Below, piece by piece: positions 49,305 to 60,949 of a stretch of DNA of 64,000 nucleotides. A program made the translations under genes and the position numbers. The stretch covers positions 1,940,134 to 2,004,133 of the forward strand of contig NW_003101672.1 of assembly GCF_000003855.2 (NCBI RefSeq), given 5' to 3'. Every line of letters starts with the position of its first letter. Within the stretch, counting starts at the first letter, position 1. The notes under the pieces were generated by a model. The model did no database searches. It worked only from the letters and a program-made list of their open reading frames with translations, and had not been told where the DNA came from. This stretch comes from Blastomyces gilchristii SLH14081 (lineage: Eukaryota > Ascomycota > Eurotiomycetes > Onygenales > Ajellomycetaceae).

Positions 49305-52300
49305 ACGGGATAAACAGAAAAATAAATAAACAAAAGCAAAAAAGAAAAAGAAAAAAGAAAAAAGAAAAAAGAAAACCTCGTGCGCAAAGTTTACAAGCAT
49401 GCACTTTTACACACACAGAGCTGTCTGACAGCAAGAAGGCCAGCAGTTGCTGAATGAATTTCCTATGTCCTCCGGGGGCTTCCATCTTGTAACGATCGGC
49501 GTATATGTGTTGCTGTTTTCACAATAATGGGCACGGTTCGATCACCTTTTTCATTTCACTTCCAGCATATGAGAAGGCGCATTTCGCATTTCACAGCCAG
49601 CTTTTTTGGTTTTGGTTTTGGTTTATATTTTCTTCTTGTTTCCCACGTTTATTTTATCCCCTGGTTCTCTTTGGCGACGTTCCGAAAGGGTCTTGGATCT
49701 GGACATAATCATAGAGTTCGACACAACCATCCGATGAAAACAAATTGCGCGCGCAAGCTTCTTCGAAAATACGGAATACAGAAATTGAAAAGGAAGGAAG
49801 GTAGGAGGGAAGAAAAAAAAGAAATCAATAAAAAGGAAAAATGGTCATTGACTGATCACGGGTGAGAACAGATCCCGACACTCTGTTTCCCTGACGCAAG
49901 AACACTAGCCACCGAGTTAACGTTATTTCTCGCCTCGCAGCCTCGCAGGGACAGGCGTTCGGTGCCATCGTCTACGCTGCGTATGACAATAACTAATATT
50001 ATTAATGATACCAGTGGTTAGGGGTAAGCATTAGCTCGACCTGACTGCTGGCACCACCGAAACCCCCAAGGGCGTGGGTAACTACCTACTGCAGAATTCC
50101 AGGGCTAAGGGGAACCGCCGTTGAAAGTTCCAGTATTTAACTCCATAGTATTCAATTATATATATATATAATTTCTAATGACAATGAAGTGAGAAAGAAG
50201 GATATACACTTCGTTGCGGCAGAGAAGATATTATTCGGGCCATCAGACCCCATTATTGCAGCACATACCTCACTCCTCTCTCCTCATTCTCTCTAGTCCA
50301 GCCTGCCTGTGTCCCAGTATGGTATGAAAGTTACCAAATCAACCGAGGCCGGATCGATCTACTAGGTGTTTTAGCCTAGTTTTCACTGTGCAGCCATGAC
50401 ACTAACGGAAGCAGGCCCTCCTCCGGCCTGATCCTGGTGCAACAGGTCACAAGTGCTAGCAGATAGAAGACTCGACCAGATCGTCTACGTACCACAGTAC
50501 GGAGTACGGAGTACTCGGGACATGATCATGACATGGCCAAAACCGGCCGGGCTGGTCACTCATACGCTGTATGCGTCGTCCACTATTTTGTTTAGACGGC
50601 CCACTTGGCACTGGTGAGCGGGATGTAACTAGTGTACATGTACTCCGTACTGTACATACATGTTCCGTAACCATAGATGGGGTCATTCATTTTTCATCGC
50701 AGTTCGAGTCGGTGTGTTGATGCTAGAGTTAAAGTACCGGCAGGGCCTAGGCAGAACGCCCTGGTACGCCCTGGTTACATGGTAAACTGCTGGCGGTCGT
50801 TACTGCTGGATGTATCTATCCATGAAACATCCACGATTTGACAGAACCTGGCCGACTTGGCCGATGCAGCTGGCGGTCCGGTCCCCCGTCGACCGGCACT
50901 ACTGGGCGGGATATTCTAATATTGAAGACGTTCTGGTGTTGAACCGGCTTCTTGCTTCCAAACTGCTGGGTGGTGTCTTCCAGCCTCGATCCTGTCTACC
51001 CTGCAGTTCTCACTAACGAAGCTAAACACGCTCTTAAATCTAGCTGTGGTTGGTTCGGGGGTGGTCTAGGAAAGGAGGAGGGGGTTGAAACTTCCAGACC
51101 GCGGGGAGCAAAATGCACAGGCGGATGTTACGGTGCCAGTATCCCGGGAATAGCAGCACGTCTCATATCGGCTGCATATCTATAGTCGCCTTTGGACGCT
51201 TGGTCATAACAACCTAATAACAGCTACAGAGCTAGCGCACTGAGAACTGTTATGACTAGGGATTCGGCGATTGGATCGCCAGTGGCTGTTAATTAACTAG
51301 TGGTTATTTCAACTCCGCAGTTCACGTTTCTTATCATCCAGAGTACATAATCCCACAGGATCTCCTCATCACAGCGTCGATCTTGAGCAAGCGGCAGTCT
51401 TCAGACGGGCGGATATCCTGAGCCTGGATCCCGGCGCAACGGCAAGGCCCATCCCTCATGTATTTATCTCCCTTGGACCCTTGCCAATGCTAATGTCCCC
51501 CATCACTCCAATTCGCCAGGGGTTTAGTGCTACAGGGCAGGATGCGGAAGTATTTCGCAACCTGACGGATGGAGCACACTGAGATGTCTATGTTAACGAC
51601 CGTGATATTCAACCGTGATATGCACGATAAGTTTACGCTGTAAGGATTTATTTCCCAGGTCCCATCGCCATGGAGGACCGCTGGAAGATGGCGCGTGTTA
51701 TGGTACTCCCATTCGCGACCATGAAGGGCTGAAAATTTCCCGAGGCCGGCCGAAATGAATACCTGGGGGTTATTTGCAGTGTGCCATCAAAGGTTTCTAT
51801 AGCTCTGTACTTACGGCCGGTTTCCAGGGAGGCCTTTCCACACACGGGGTATTGAGGTAATGAAGGGCTATTAATTCAGATCTATCAGGGAACGCCGAGG
51901 TATTATTGGCACAGTCTTTCAATTCAGCTCCAGGCATTTTGCGATTATGTGGTGCAAAATACATCATGTCAGCTTATCCTCATCAACTCTGTGCCGTGTG
52001 GATTGAGGGCTTCAGAGACTAAGGCCTTCCTACTATTTTCCAAAAAGCGAATATCCCTCCATCCACCATCAAAAATGAATATTTGTAGTAAAAGCAGAGC
52101 AGGAAGTGCTAATAACGACCAACAATGATTTTAACGGGAGGGTTAGTACGGTAGACTGGAGTATCAACTTAGCCCAAAACCTAGTGAGTGACGGATCGCA
52201 ATTTTCAGGGTGAAGCAGCTCTCAGATCCTTTTCTTCCTGGTAGTTTGGATTCCTGTACGTTGAATGATGGAGACCTGTCTGTGGAAGACTGGTACATTT

Positions 52301-53372
52301 GCATATGATAAAGTCCCGGGTTGGTGATCATGGCCATGGTTTTGCTTCCATTGATGGGAATGCGCGTTTCGCTGTCCAAGTCTGGGGTGTTGTGATACTA
52401 GGTATGTTTCATTGATGGCAATCTTTTTCTTTCTTTCTATCTTTCTTTTTCTTCTTTCTCTTTTCAATTCTCTCATCTTTTCTTTCCAAAGATTGATCTG
52501 GTCTATCATAAGTCTCTGTGTCCTGATGAGATAATCAGATTCAGAGCAAGTATCTCAAGATCATCTATCAGTTTCTATATTTCTCTCAATACTGTTTAGA
52601 CTGAATACTGTTGTGATTTAAGTTACTGACACTGATAGCTATAGCCGGATACAGTAATCCATTTCTTTTCCACATGAAGGTTCCATCCACGACTGTACAG
52701 TGTATCATCAATCAGTTGACTTCACCTGGGATGAGGAGAATATGACTCGACTTTAGAGTAATACCAATAATAGGGTTATATTTTGAATGGTGTAGTAACA
52801 ACCCGGAGCTCAAGCGGCATATAAGCCAGCTCTTGCAAACGGTCAATGATCATGGATGTGCATGTCGCTGCTTTGGAATTGCGTAATAAGGAAATCCATA
52901 TATGAAACAGGCAATGTATCCTGTCGAAGTTGAAGTTTTGAGGGAGACAGCATGTTAAGCTTGACTTCAAGTAGAAGTAAAAATCTATCGTTAGACATTA
53001 AATAGAGCGAAGTGTGCATCAGCACTAGAGCTCTGACTCACGTCATTTTTGCCACAACAGAGTCACCTGGGCCAGTTAATAATAAATAAGCGAGCCATGA
53101 ACTTGCTATTAAACACGAGCTTGAACCACGGACAGGCACGATTCGTTGAATGTTGTTGCTGGTGATTATCACGTGGATAAGATCTCCAGTCACGTGGTGG
53201 CGCTATCCTAACCTTGGAAAAAAAAATTGCCAAGAAAAAAACAAAATCCCGAGCGCTCGAGCTGGTGGTAACTAACTACGAAAGAATAACCAACTGCTAT
53301 ACAGGTCTCGAAGGCGCTGGCAGCCCACTGGAGATCGCTGGAAACGGAATATTGACCTGCTATTAAATTGCC
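49305..53372. other. 4 kb gene-poor stretch
   Basis: No recognisable gene. It contains A-rich tracts (49310-49370, 49790-49840), a TA run (50157-50170), repeated TACTCCGTAC/GTACGGAGTAC palindromes (50490-50515, 50639-50656) and a T/C-rich stretch (52420-52470). Minus-strand open segments at about 51648-51845 and 52164-52379 have protein-like composition (for example ETRIPINGSKTMAMITNPG) but no recognisable domain or splice model. They could be remnants. The last ~300 bases form the LCP5 promoter. Confidence 0.5.
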
Positions 53373-54590
53373 ATGGCTATCGACATTGAGACACCATCTG
53401 CTCCCGCGCAGTCCCTCTCAAGCTCATTGGAAACCCTCACAACCAGCCTTTCAAGCGCACTTTCCTCTCTCCCAACCTCCGAGCCACACGGTGATGTCCC
53501 GGTAAATAATGCGTCTATATTGCCCCCGCCCGATGGCATCTCACTTCTTGACACAAAGAACGAAATATTCCTTTCCTATCTGCAAAATCTAGTTTTTGTG
53601 GTGGTTCTACAACTGAGGAATCTGTCCAAGAGTAGATCGTCAGACAAAACGAATGGCACAGGACAAGGGAGTGGCGAGGATGCATCCCTGCATAAAAATG
53701 CTGTGAAAAAATTGACAGAGCTACGGCTATTCTTAGAGCGTGGTGTGCGACCATTGGAAGGCCGCCTAAAATACCAGGTTGATAAGGTGCTAAAGGCAGC
53801 AGAAGACGCAGAGAGAAATCAACAAGACGCCGCATCGAAGCCAAAGAAATCCCGGAAGGGAACAACGGAACTGGGGGAAGGAAGTGATGGTGGAAGCCGA
53901 AGCGAAAGCGAAACTGGATCAGGAAGTGACTCTGACGGTTCTGAGGACAGCGAGGACGAAGACGAAGATGTTAATGAGTTGGCATACCGACCTAACTTGG
54001 CCGCTTTTTCGCGTGGAACTCAAGATCAGGAAAAGTCCAAAGCACCGAGTAGGAAAGACACTGGCGATGGTATCTATCGGCCGCCAAAGATAAAACCCAC
54101 AGCGCTCCTCACTACGACACCGGATAGCCGCGAGGAGAAACGTGGCCGCCGCACCGCCAAATCCGCCGTCATTGACGAATTCGTCTCTGCTGAGATGTCC
54201 AGCGCACCCACTGCAGAGCCTAGCATTGGCACAACGATCCGGGCTGGAGGAAGAACAATGCGGTCCGAGCGGGAGAGAGCACAGGAACTTGAGCGACGAA
54301 CGTATGAAGAAGGCAACTTCGTGCGGTTGCCGAAGGAGAGTAAGAAGGAACGGGCGAAGCGTGGAGGGAACCGTCCTGGGGGCTATGGCGGCGAAGATTG
54401 GCGAAGCCTGGGTGAGGGGGCCGATAGGATCGAACGACTCACGCGGCGTGGTAGAGAGGGTGGCAGAAGCACTGTCCTGGAGAAGAGCCGGAAAAGACGG
54501 GCTACGGAGGATGGGCCGCGGGGCGATGGAATCAATATAGGCGAGAATTTCGAGAAGCGCCGCAAAAAGATAGCGACATGGAAGCGGTAA
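53373..54590 (+). CDS. U3 small nucleolar RNP-associated protein Lcp5/neuroguidin
   Basis: Single exon, 405 residues, typical for fungal Lcp5. The N-terminal Sas10/Utp3/C1D domain spans about residues 50-150 (ISLLDTKNEIFLSYLQNL, LTELRLFLERGVRPLEGRLKYQVDKVL). Next comes an acidic Ser/Glu/Asp stretch (180-205), YRPPKIKPTAL, and a basic C-terminus with NFVRLPKESKKERAKR and ENFEKRRKKIATWKR. The PYxPPKI and EEENFVRLP type motifs are diagnostic for neuroguidin/Lcp5. It acts in the nucleolus in early 18S rRNA processing with U3 snoRNP. Start chosen at the first ATG, ahead of a Ser/Thr-rich segment. It is the last intact gene before the AT-rich transposon block. Confidence 0.92.
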   Translation: MAIDIETPSAPAQSLSSSLETLTTSLSSALSSLPTSEPHGDVPVNNASILPPPDGISLLDTKNEIFLSYLQNLVFVVVLQLRNLSKSRSSDKTNGTGQGSGEDASLHKNAVKKLTELRLFLERGVRPLEGRLKYQVDKVLKAAEDAERNQQDAASKPKKSRKGTTELGEGSDGGSRSESETGSGSDSDGSEDSEDEDEDVNELAYRPNLAAFSRGTQDQEKSKAPSRKDTGDGIYRPPKIKPTALLTTTPDSREEKRGRRTAKSAVIDEFVSAEMSSAPTAEPSIGTTIRAGGRTMRSERERAQELERRTYEEGNFVRLPKESKKERAKRGGNRPGGYGGEDWRSLGEGADRIERLTRRGREGGRSTVLEKSRKRRATEDGPRGDGINIGENFEKRRKKIATWKR

Positions 54591-55477
54591 AGCTTACATC
54601 TTGTCTATCTATTATTTGAATATCTCTATTTTTCTCGCAAGTGGAGCTGGTCTGTCTACGATAATAATTGAGTATCCACTTGCATGCTCTGGGTCCTAAA
54701 TAGGCGTTTTCCGGACGCTGCTTAAATCACAACATAACCCATCTGTGCTGAAACCGCAGATTGGTCATCCCCCACTCTTCACGCGGCGCTCATGAATGGC
54801 TGATTCACACCATGGTGTATGGATAATGAGAGATGGCAGTGACTTTGTGAGGCGGTTGCTGTCTAAGCAATCAAGATTAAAGACGAGCCATAGGTGGAAC
54901 CAGGGCGAGGATATTTCAATGGTTAGTTGTGTTCTCCGCTACGAGTCATATGTAGGAGCGTAATTAATAGATCTCTCGTCATGTGTTTCCGCGGTTTGCT
55001 GGCTTCCCTATTTCCCACCAGTCTTCTCGCTACTTCACTGACATCCGGTTCTCCTGACGTGAAATCTATATGGCTCGTTAATTCTGGGCCTCTGTCGCAA
55101 ATTCTTGTAGACTCGCTTTCAGCGCGGGTGTTATCTCTCGTGGGGTTTGTCACAAATTAAGGTTAACTATTAAGGTTATCTGGTGGGTCCGTAGGGCTGG
55201 CCAGGATTTCCTAATACAGAAAGTGTGGGTCAGGAGCAATGACGTCATCTACCAAATTACACGTACCCGTAAGGTCAGAAACGCGGATGTTACTATACCA
55301 ATCTACCCAGTATCTGTTGCCATTCTCCGTTCATATAATGTATATAGTTTCCCACAATGGAAGACCCAGGTAAGGCATTTCGTTTCTCTCAACTCGCCAA
55401 ACAGCTCCCGTTTCTAAACAAGCCTTCTCGATTCTTCAACAGTGGCTGAGTGTCGGATTGAGTGTCACGGATGAATA
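54591..55477. other. intergenic flank of the AT-rich block
   Basis: 887 bp of ordinary composition between LCP5 and the start of transposon sequence. No gene seen. Composition changes sharply at about 55470. Confidence 0.55.
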
Positions 55478-55732
55478 TGTTGAAGACATATGAATCTTAT
55501 ATGTATCAAGATCTGCTTGTTATATTATCCATACACTATCTAATATATCTATTTCATACAAAAGATAGAGCTATTTATAGTAAAATATATGTGCAAGCTA
55601 AGAGAGTTAGTATAAGCAAGTATTAGATAAGTATTATAGTAAGCTGATAATGATGAGAAATATTATAGTAATACAATATTGATGATATTCAGTAGTATAT
55701 AATCTCTTTTTCCTGACACATTCTCTTCAGCA
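55478..55732 (-). repeat. probable copia 3' LTR
   Basis: It starts TGTTGAAGA and ends TCTTCAGCA, giving TG..CA ends with 8/9 inverted terminal identity, 255 bp. The left edge coincides with the abrupt composition change. The right edge is less sure, because a polypyrimidine tract (minus-strand PPT candidate) at about 55703-55714 falls inside this interval. Confidence 0.4.
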
Positions 55733-55829
55733 AATATAACATGTAAATGAAAGTGTTAATGAAGCTGTAATAAAAAGAGTGTAGATAAATCTGCAAAGAT
55801 TATATTAAGATAGATTATTTATTCTGCTT

Positions 55830-57350
55830 ATATCTTGATAATATCTGATATATTAACTAGGCTTAGCATCTTGATAAATTCTGTATATTTCTGGCATGAC
55901 AGAGTCTTAGTAAGGTCATTCACTAGCATCTGAGTCATGAACACTCAATCAACTGTAATATCACTGAATTAAATATATTCTCAGAGTCAGCTTTTATATA
56001 TATCAATATAGTAAAGCTTTGTAATTATAGAGAAATCTTTCTTCATAAGAATATTAATAGTTTAACAGTTATTATATTGAATATAAATCTTATGATCAGA
56101 TTTAAATTAAATATATTAAAAGAATCTATCTCATCAGATAGACTTTATATCAGCTTATAAGATAGTAACAAGCTCAGCTTCAGTGATAGAGATAGTTATA
56201 ATTATCTATTTATTTAATTTTCAATCAACAGTCTCACTGAATAGTTTGAAGATATATTCTTATATAGAGCAGTGATTCAGATTATCTGTGAAAGAGATAT
56301 CACTGATAGCTTTAATAATATCAGATTTGAGATTAAGTTATAAAGATCTGTTAATATTATTATTATATTGAATAATAAGATTTCTTATATTATATAGATA
56401 AGATATTATTCTATTCATCTCTAATAAGTAATATTCTGATGAAGTTATTATAAATATAGCTAGTTTATTCACTGTATATATAATATCAAAGTAAGTTATT
56501 ATCACAGAGTAGATATAGAAGTTAATATATTATTAATAATAATGAATTTTTACAGATATGACTGATTTATTAAAAGACTTTAACAGAGTATCAGTTAGTA
56601 AGATATAAATCTTATAAGTATATATAAAATGATATGTATTAACTATCTTATTAATATAGATATTCTGATATAGTCAGAGCTTTAAGTTGAGATAATTATA
56701 TATTATTCATATATTAAGAAATCATTTCAAATCTCTCATCTATTAGATTTTATAGACATTTTTAAGATCTTTGATTAATTAATCTCTTTCTTTTAAATCT
56801 TCTTATTGTGATAGAATGATGATATTATTTATATAGAAGAAGATAATTAATCAATTATTAAAGAAGAGATATTAATTATTTAATATAGAGATAAAGTCTA
56901 GTATTCTTAATATTAAAGATAGTTTATTTAATCAGAGAAGAAGTGATCTGTATAATTTATATAGTACTTATAGAAGTTTTAGTATATAATTTATATACTT
57001 CAAATTTTACATCTTCTTCAACTTTCATCATTCATTAGATAGTTTTATATATACTAGCTTATTAATATCACTATTAATGAAGATATTAATTTTATCTAAC
57101 TATTTCATATCTAGATTAAATACTGCTATTAGAGTTAATAAGATTCAGAGATTTCTGATAGCTAGTGTATAAGCTTTTATAGTGAGATCTGTGATTAATT
57201 GAAGATCTTTATATATATAGATATAAGCTTTGTATTTTAAAAGAAAATCTTCATTATCAAATTTGTAGATAAATACTTATTATAGAGAAATAACTGAGAT
57301 ATCTCTCTGTAATCTGCTAGTAATTTTATATATATTCTGTAGAGATATAC
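55830..57350 (-). pseudogene. copia reverse transcriptase and RNase H remnant
   Basis: The minus strand reads KLL.VLYKLYRS-like and IIFFYINNIIIL near 56821-56850, the catalytic Y-x-D-D box with both aspartates changed to Asn (G-to-A on the coding strand). The C-terminal end reads DLTKTLSCQKYTEFIKML near 55890-55960, the conserved end of copia RNase H. Many TGG tryptophans are now TGA/TAG/TAA. Confidence 0.75.
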
Positions 57351-58349
57351 TATTTCATTCTTACTTAACAGTATTCTTGAATTCTTTGTAATATGAGTGT
57401 TTTTTAATATCTGTTCAGTGATTCAGTAAATCTGACAGTTGAGATCTATAAATTCTTGAAATCAGTATAAATGCTGTTGATATAGATATATTATTGATAA
57501 CTGTGAAAACAGTATTTAAAAATAAATTTTAAGACTTATAGAAGTCTGAGTGTGAATGAGAGAATATCTTATTAATTATTTAACAAGAATTGTCTTTGAC
57601 ATTTGTAACTATTATAAGATAAGTAGCTCTGCATTTTCATGTTCTGCAGTCTTCAATAATATTAGCTTTATCAAAGTCAGTACTGATATTATAAGCTCTA
57701 GATACAATATTCTGTATATAATTATCTATCACAGCTGAATAAGTATTAATATCAACATTGAGATCTGTTAGCTCTGGCATTGAATCTAGTGTAGAAGGAA
57801 TTAAAATATTATAATAATTATACTCATTATTTTTCTTCTCTATTTTTTCAGAGTTTTAAGCATTTTCTTCAGAGTGAAAAATATTAATATCTGCAGTATC
57901 TATAATCTCATCTAATTGATTGATAGAAGTAGCTATTATCAATAATTCTTGAACTTTCATATTTAGAAGCTTCATCTTCTTAGATACTCAATCTCTTAGT
58001 TATCTTTCAATATAGAGATCTTCAGAGTTGAATTTTCTATTCTTATCAAATATTACATCTCTTGCTCTTATCATCTATTTTAAGAGTGAAATTCAAATTC
58101 AATAGATGTTTATAGAATCATATTCAACTAGATATTTAATATAAGCTTGAGAATCTAGCTTCTGAGAGTGATTTCTATTAAGAACTTCATTCAGTATCTT
58201 TGCATAGATGTGATATCTCTAGATTTATAGATAAGTACAGAAGTGAGATTTAATCTGTAGAAATTCTTTCAATACTTATAGAGATGACTTTCAATCTAGA
58301 ATTCTAGTAGAGATTTGATTTGTAAGATAGATAGCAGTAAGTGAAATTT

Positions 58350-58557
58350 CAGAGAAAAGTGATTATGACAGAAGAGATTCTATTTATAGAGTTCTTATCT
58401 TTGTTATTAATATTACTTCTACTCACTCTGCTACATCATTTTACTTATAAATATACTCTGAAGAATACTTCATCTCTAGATCTTTATTATTCACTTAATT
58501 TATGAAGTCATCTGTATTCTTGACTGCAGTATTATTATCAATACAAATGATCTTTGT
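58350..58557 (-). pseudogene. truncated copia integrase fragment
   Basis: The minus strand reads IDNNTAVKNTDDFIN, then KDLEMKYSSEY and NDVAE with stops between: the central catalytic part of integrase with the D,D-35-E-type spacing region. It is cut off at its upstream side by the gypsy LTR at 58558. Confidence 0.7.
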
Positions 58558-58880
58558 TGTGGCGGGCTGCGCCCGATCAATCATATAGACTATTCCGTTA
58601 CACTTCACAGATTCCTACCACTCCGATTCTCGGTCGCTGATCCTCGGCTGAAAACCTATAGAATTTCTATTCTTCCACCCCGAAGCTCCACTGTGTACAA
58701 AAACCCCTATTCTTCCACCCCGAAGTTTCACTGTGTAGATCACCATGTACATGTATAAATATTCACTTCAATCACTGATTCTCACACTTTCTCTTTCTTC
58801 CCTTCTCTAACATTTTTCTCTTTGTTATATAAGACCTATATATTATATCAATCTATTCAGTGTAGACTTCTTACACTAGA
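58558..58880 (+). repeat. gypsy 5' LTR (right end approximate)
   Basis: Begins TGTGGCGGGCTGCGCCCG. The first ~200 bp retain CpG and CC and look unmutated compared with everything around them. It contains two 31-bp direct repeats (58667-58697 and 58707-58737) around CTATTCTTCCACCCCGAAG. The right end is estimated from a TACA near 58876; it cannot be confirmed because the 3' LTR is cut by the window end. Confidence 0.7.
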
Positions 58881-59735
58881 AAAATATTCATCATCTTCTT
58901 ATTAGAAATGATTATTCATCAAGAGATATTCAAACATGTAATAACATGTAGAAAAGAGAAATAGTTAAGCAGACACTGAGTTCTCAGATAGAAGCTAGCT
59001 CATCAGTCACTCTGATTCATAAGAAGATTTTACAAGAGAATATCAGTAAAAGACCTAAGAGTTCTGACACTCAGACATATAAGATATTCATACAATTACA
59101 CTTCTTCAGATTTCACAGATATTATACATCTGATAAACAATATAATCATGTCTAATGATAATATAAGAGAACTCTCAAGTATGAGTATAGAAGTAATATC
59201 ACAGTGACTCTAAGCAATGTTGAAATTACAACAGTAATAGATAGCAGACATGCATACAACTTAACAACTTTAATACAAAAAGATTCAATAATTAACTGAA
59301 TAAAGAACTTATGTAATTTCAACATCTACAGAATCAAATATAAAAGTGCTGAAAGAATGCTTAGATACTTCTATATATTTCAATACTTTCAATCTCACTC
59401 TCTACTTATTATGAAGAATGGAAATGCTTATAAAACTGAGTGTAGATAAAAATATCATCAATTTATTAATCAATCAAGATTAATATATCAATGAATAATT
59501 GAAGAATTATATAAAATAGAAGTTTCATTCATGAATGAAAGCATGTGAATCAGTATTGTAAATATCTGATAATATTATAAAACATCTTGATATTCTGTTC
59601 TGAGACACTATCATATAACAGAAGATGTTAGATTGATTACAGAGTATTTAATAGAGAAATACTTCTCTTACAATATTCATTTCTGACTTTGACATTAAGA
59701 TCTTAGAAGCAGGTGATCAATCTTGAAAGAATTGA

Positions 59736-60135
59736 ATGAAGATTAGCATGCTCAAGAAGATATTAACTTTCAAACTCTTACAGACTCTTATAAGTATAAA
59801 TAAAGACTCAACTTATAAAGGCTTCTGCACACAGCTTCAAACATTGAATGATCATCTTATCAAGCTCAAGAGTATACAGAACAGTGACAGAAGACATTAT
59901 ATCTCAGCTACTCATACACTCACACTGAAGAGAAGTAACAGCAATGACACAGATATCATGAACTGAATAGATTCAAATATCTATACACAAGCAAGAGTTT
60001 CTGCTGTTTAAACAGGCTTTCAAGTCCCTGAGATTACTTTCAAAGAAGTCGCTGATCAATGTCAATATAAAGTATATATCAACTGTAACTGATCAGAACA
60101 CATTGCTTTCAACTGTCAATTAATCTATGTGCCTT
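59736..60135 (+). pseudogene. gypsy gag C-terminus with zinc-knuckle remnant
   Basis: A short open stretch (59736-59966) is Ser/Thr/Lys-rich like gag C-termini. Near 60085-60118 the frame reads NCN-stop-SEHIAFNC, a CCHC zinc-knuckle core with a Trp-to-stop change. Confidence 0.6.
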
Positions 60136-60331
60136 CTCACTTAAGAGAAAGATCAGTGTCTTCTCATTCAAAGAATGAATCAGTGCCTGTCTGTGTCAAT
60201 CACATTACATTAGAGAAGGATTTGAAAGATAACTATGAGAATACTCTGATGAAACAGAGAAAAGATTAGCTTCTGTTCAAATTCACAAGCAGAAGCTTGA
60301 AGAGATTAAATAATAATAATTTGAAGAGAAA

Positions 60332-60631
60332 ATGATAATGAATGTGATTCTTATATCTACTGTAATAGATAATATGTATAATATGAAAGCCATGATAGAC
60401 AGCAGTCTATGCTATTACACAATGATTAAATCTTCAATTATAAGACATTATAACCTTCAGTGTATCTTCTTATCAAGACCTCAACTCCTTGCAGAATTTG
60501 ATGATTTAAAAGACATTCACACTTATTATATGATGAAACTAAACATAGATGTTGAAGAATATCAACATGAAGATGCCTATGCATACAAAGTTGAGAATCT
60601 TGACTATAATCTCATACTAGAACTTGTCTGA
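60332..60631 (+). pseudogene. gypsy aspartic protease remnant
   Basis: Reads MKAMIDSSLCYYTM (catalytic D-S/T-G changed to DSS) and, ~70 residues later, VENLDYNLILELV, matching the start and end of retroviral-type protease domains of gypsy elements. Confidence 0.7.
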
Positions 60632-60949
60632 CTATCTGAACAAGGCATCTTGTTAAATACTTAAAACAGGAGCTTAATATTTCCTAATAATGATAGAATT
60701 CATGAAGATGATATTCATAAGACTATAAATCTTACACAGATCTCTGCCAACACTTATAAAATGCTCTGAAAAAGAAGTCATCATCAAAACTGCTGACAGA
60801 GTCACTGACAAAGTCATTAATAGCAGAATTATATATCAATCTATTCTGTCAGTCTGGCTGATATCAAGAAAGCCCTAGAAAAGTTATCTCATACTACAAT
60901 AACAGATTCTCACATAAAACTCTCTGAACAATATCATGAATATCTAGAT

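Larger units (their letters stand above)
55478..58557 (-). mobile_element. decayed Ty1/copia retrotransposon, interrupted by gypsy insertion
   Basis: AT-rich and stop-riddled, but the minus-strand translation keeps copia pol landmarks in the right order from high to low coordinate: an integrase piece ending in a NDVAE motif (58350-58557), reverse transcriptase (about 56750-57300) and the RNase H/C-terminal end (about 55840-55980). The upstream part of the integrase, gag and the 5' LTR are not in the window because a gypsy element starts exactly at 58558. No functional protein is possible. CpG is almost absent. Confidence 0.82.

Noticed and set aside
54923..55153. Opposed open frames of ~76 codons on both strands
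   Set aside because: Mirror-image frames over the same bases with no motif; typical chance frames.
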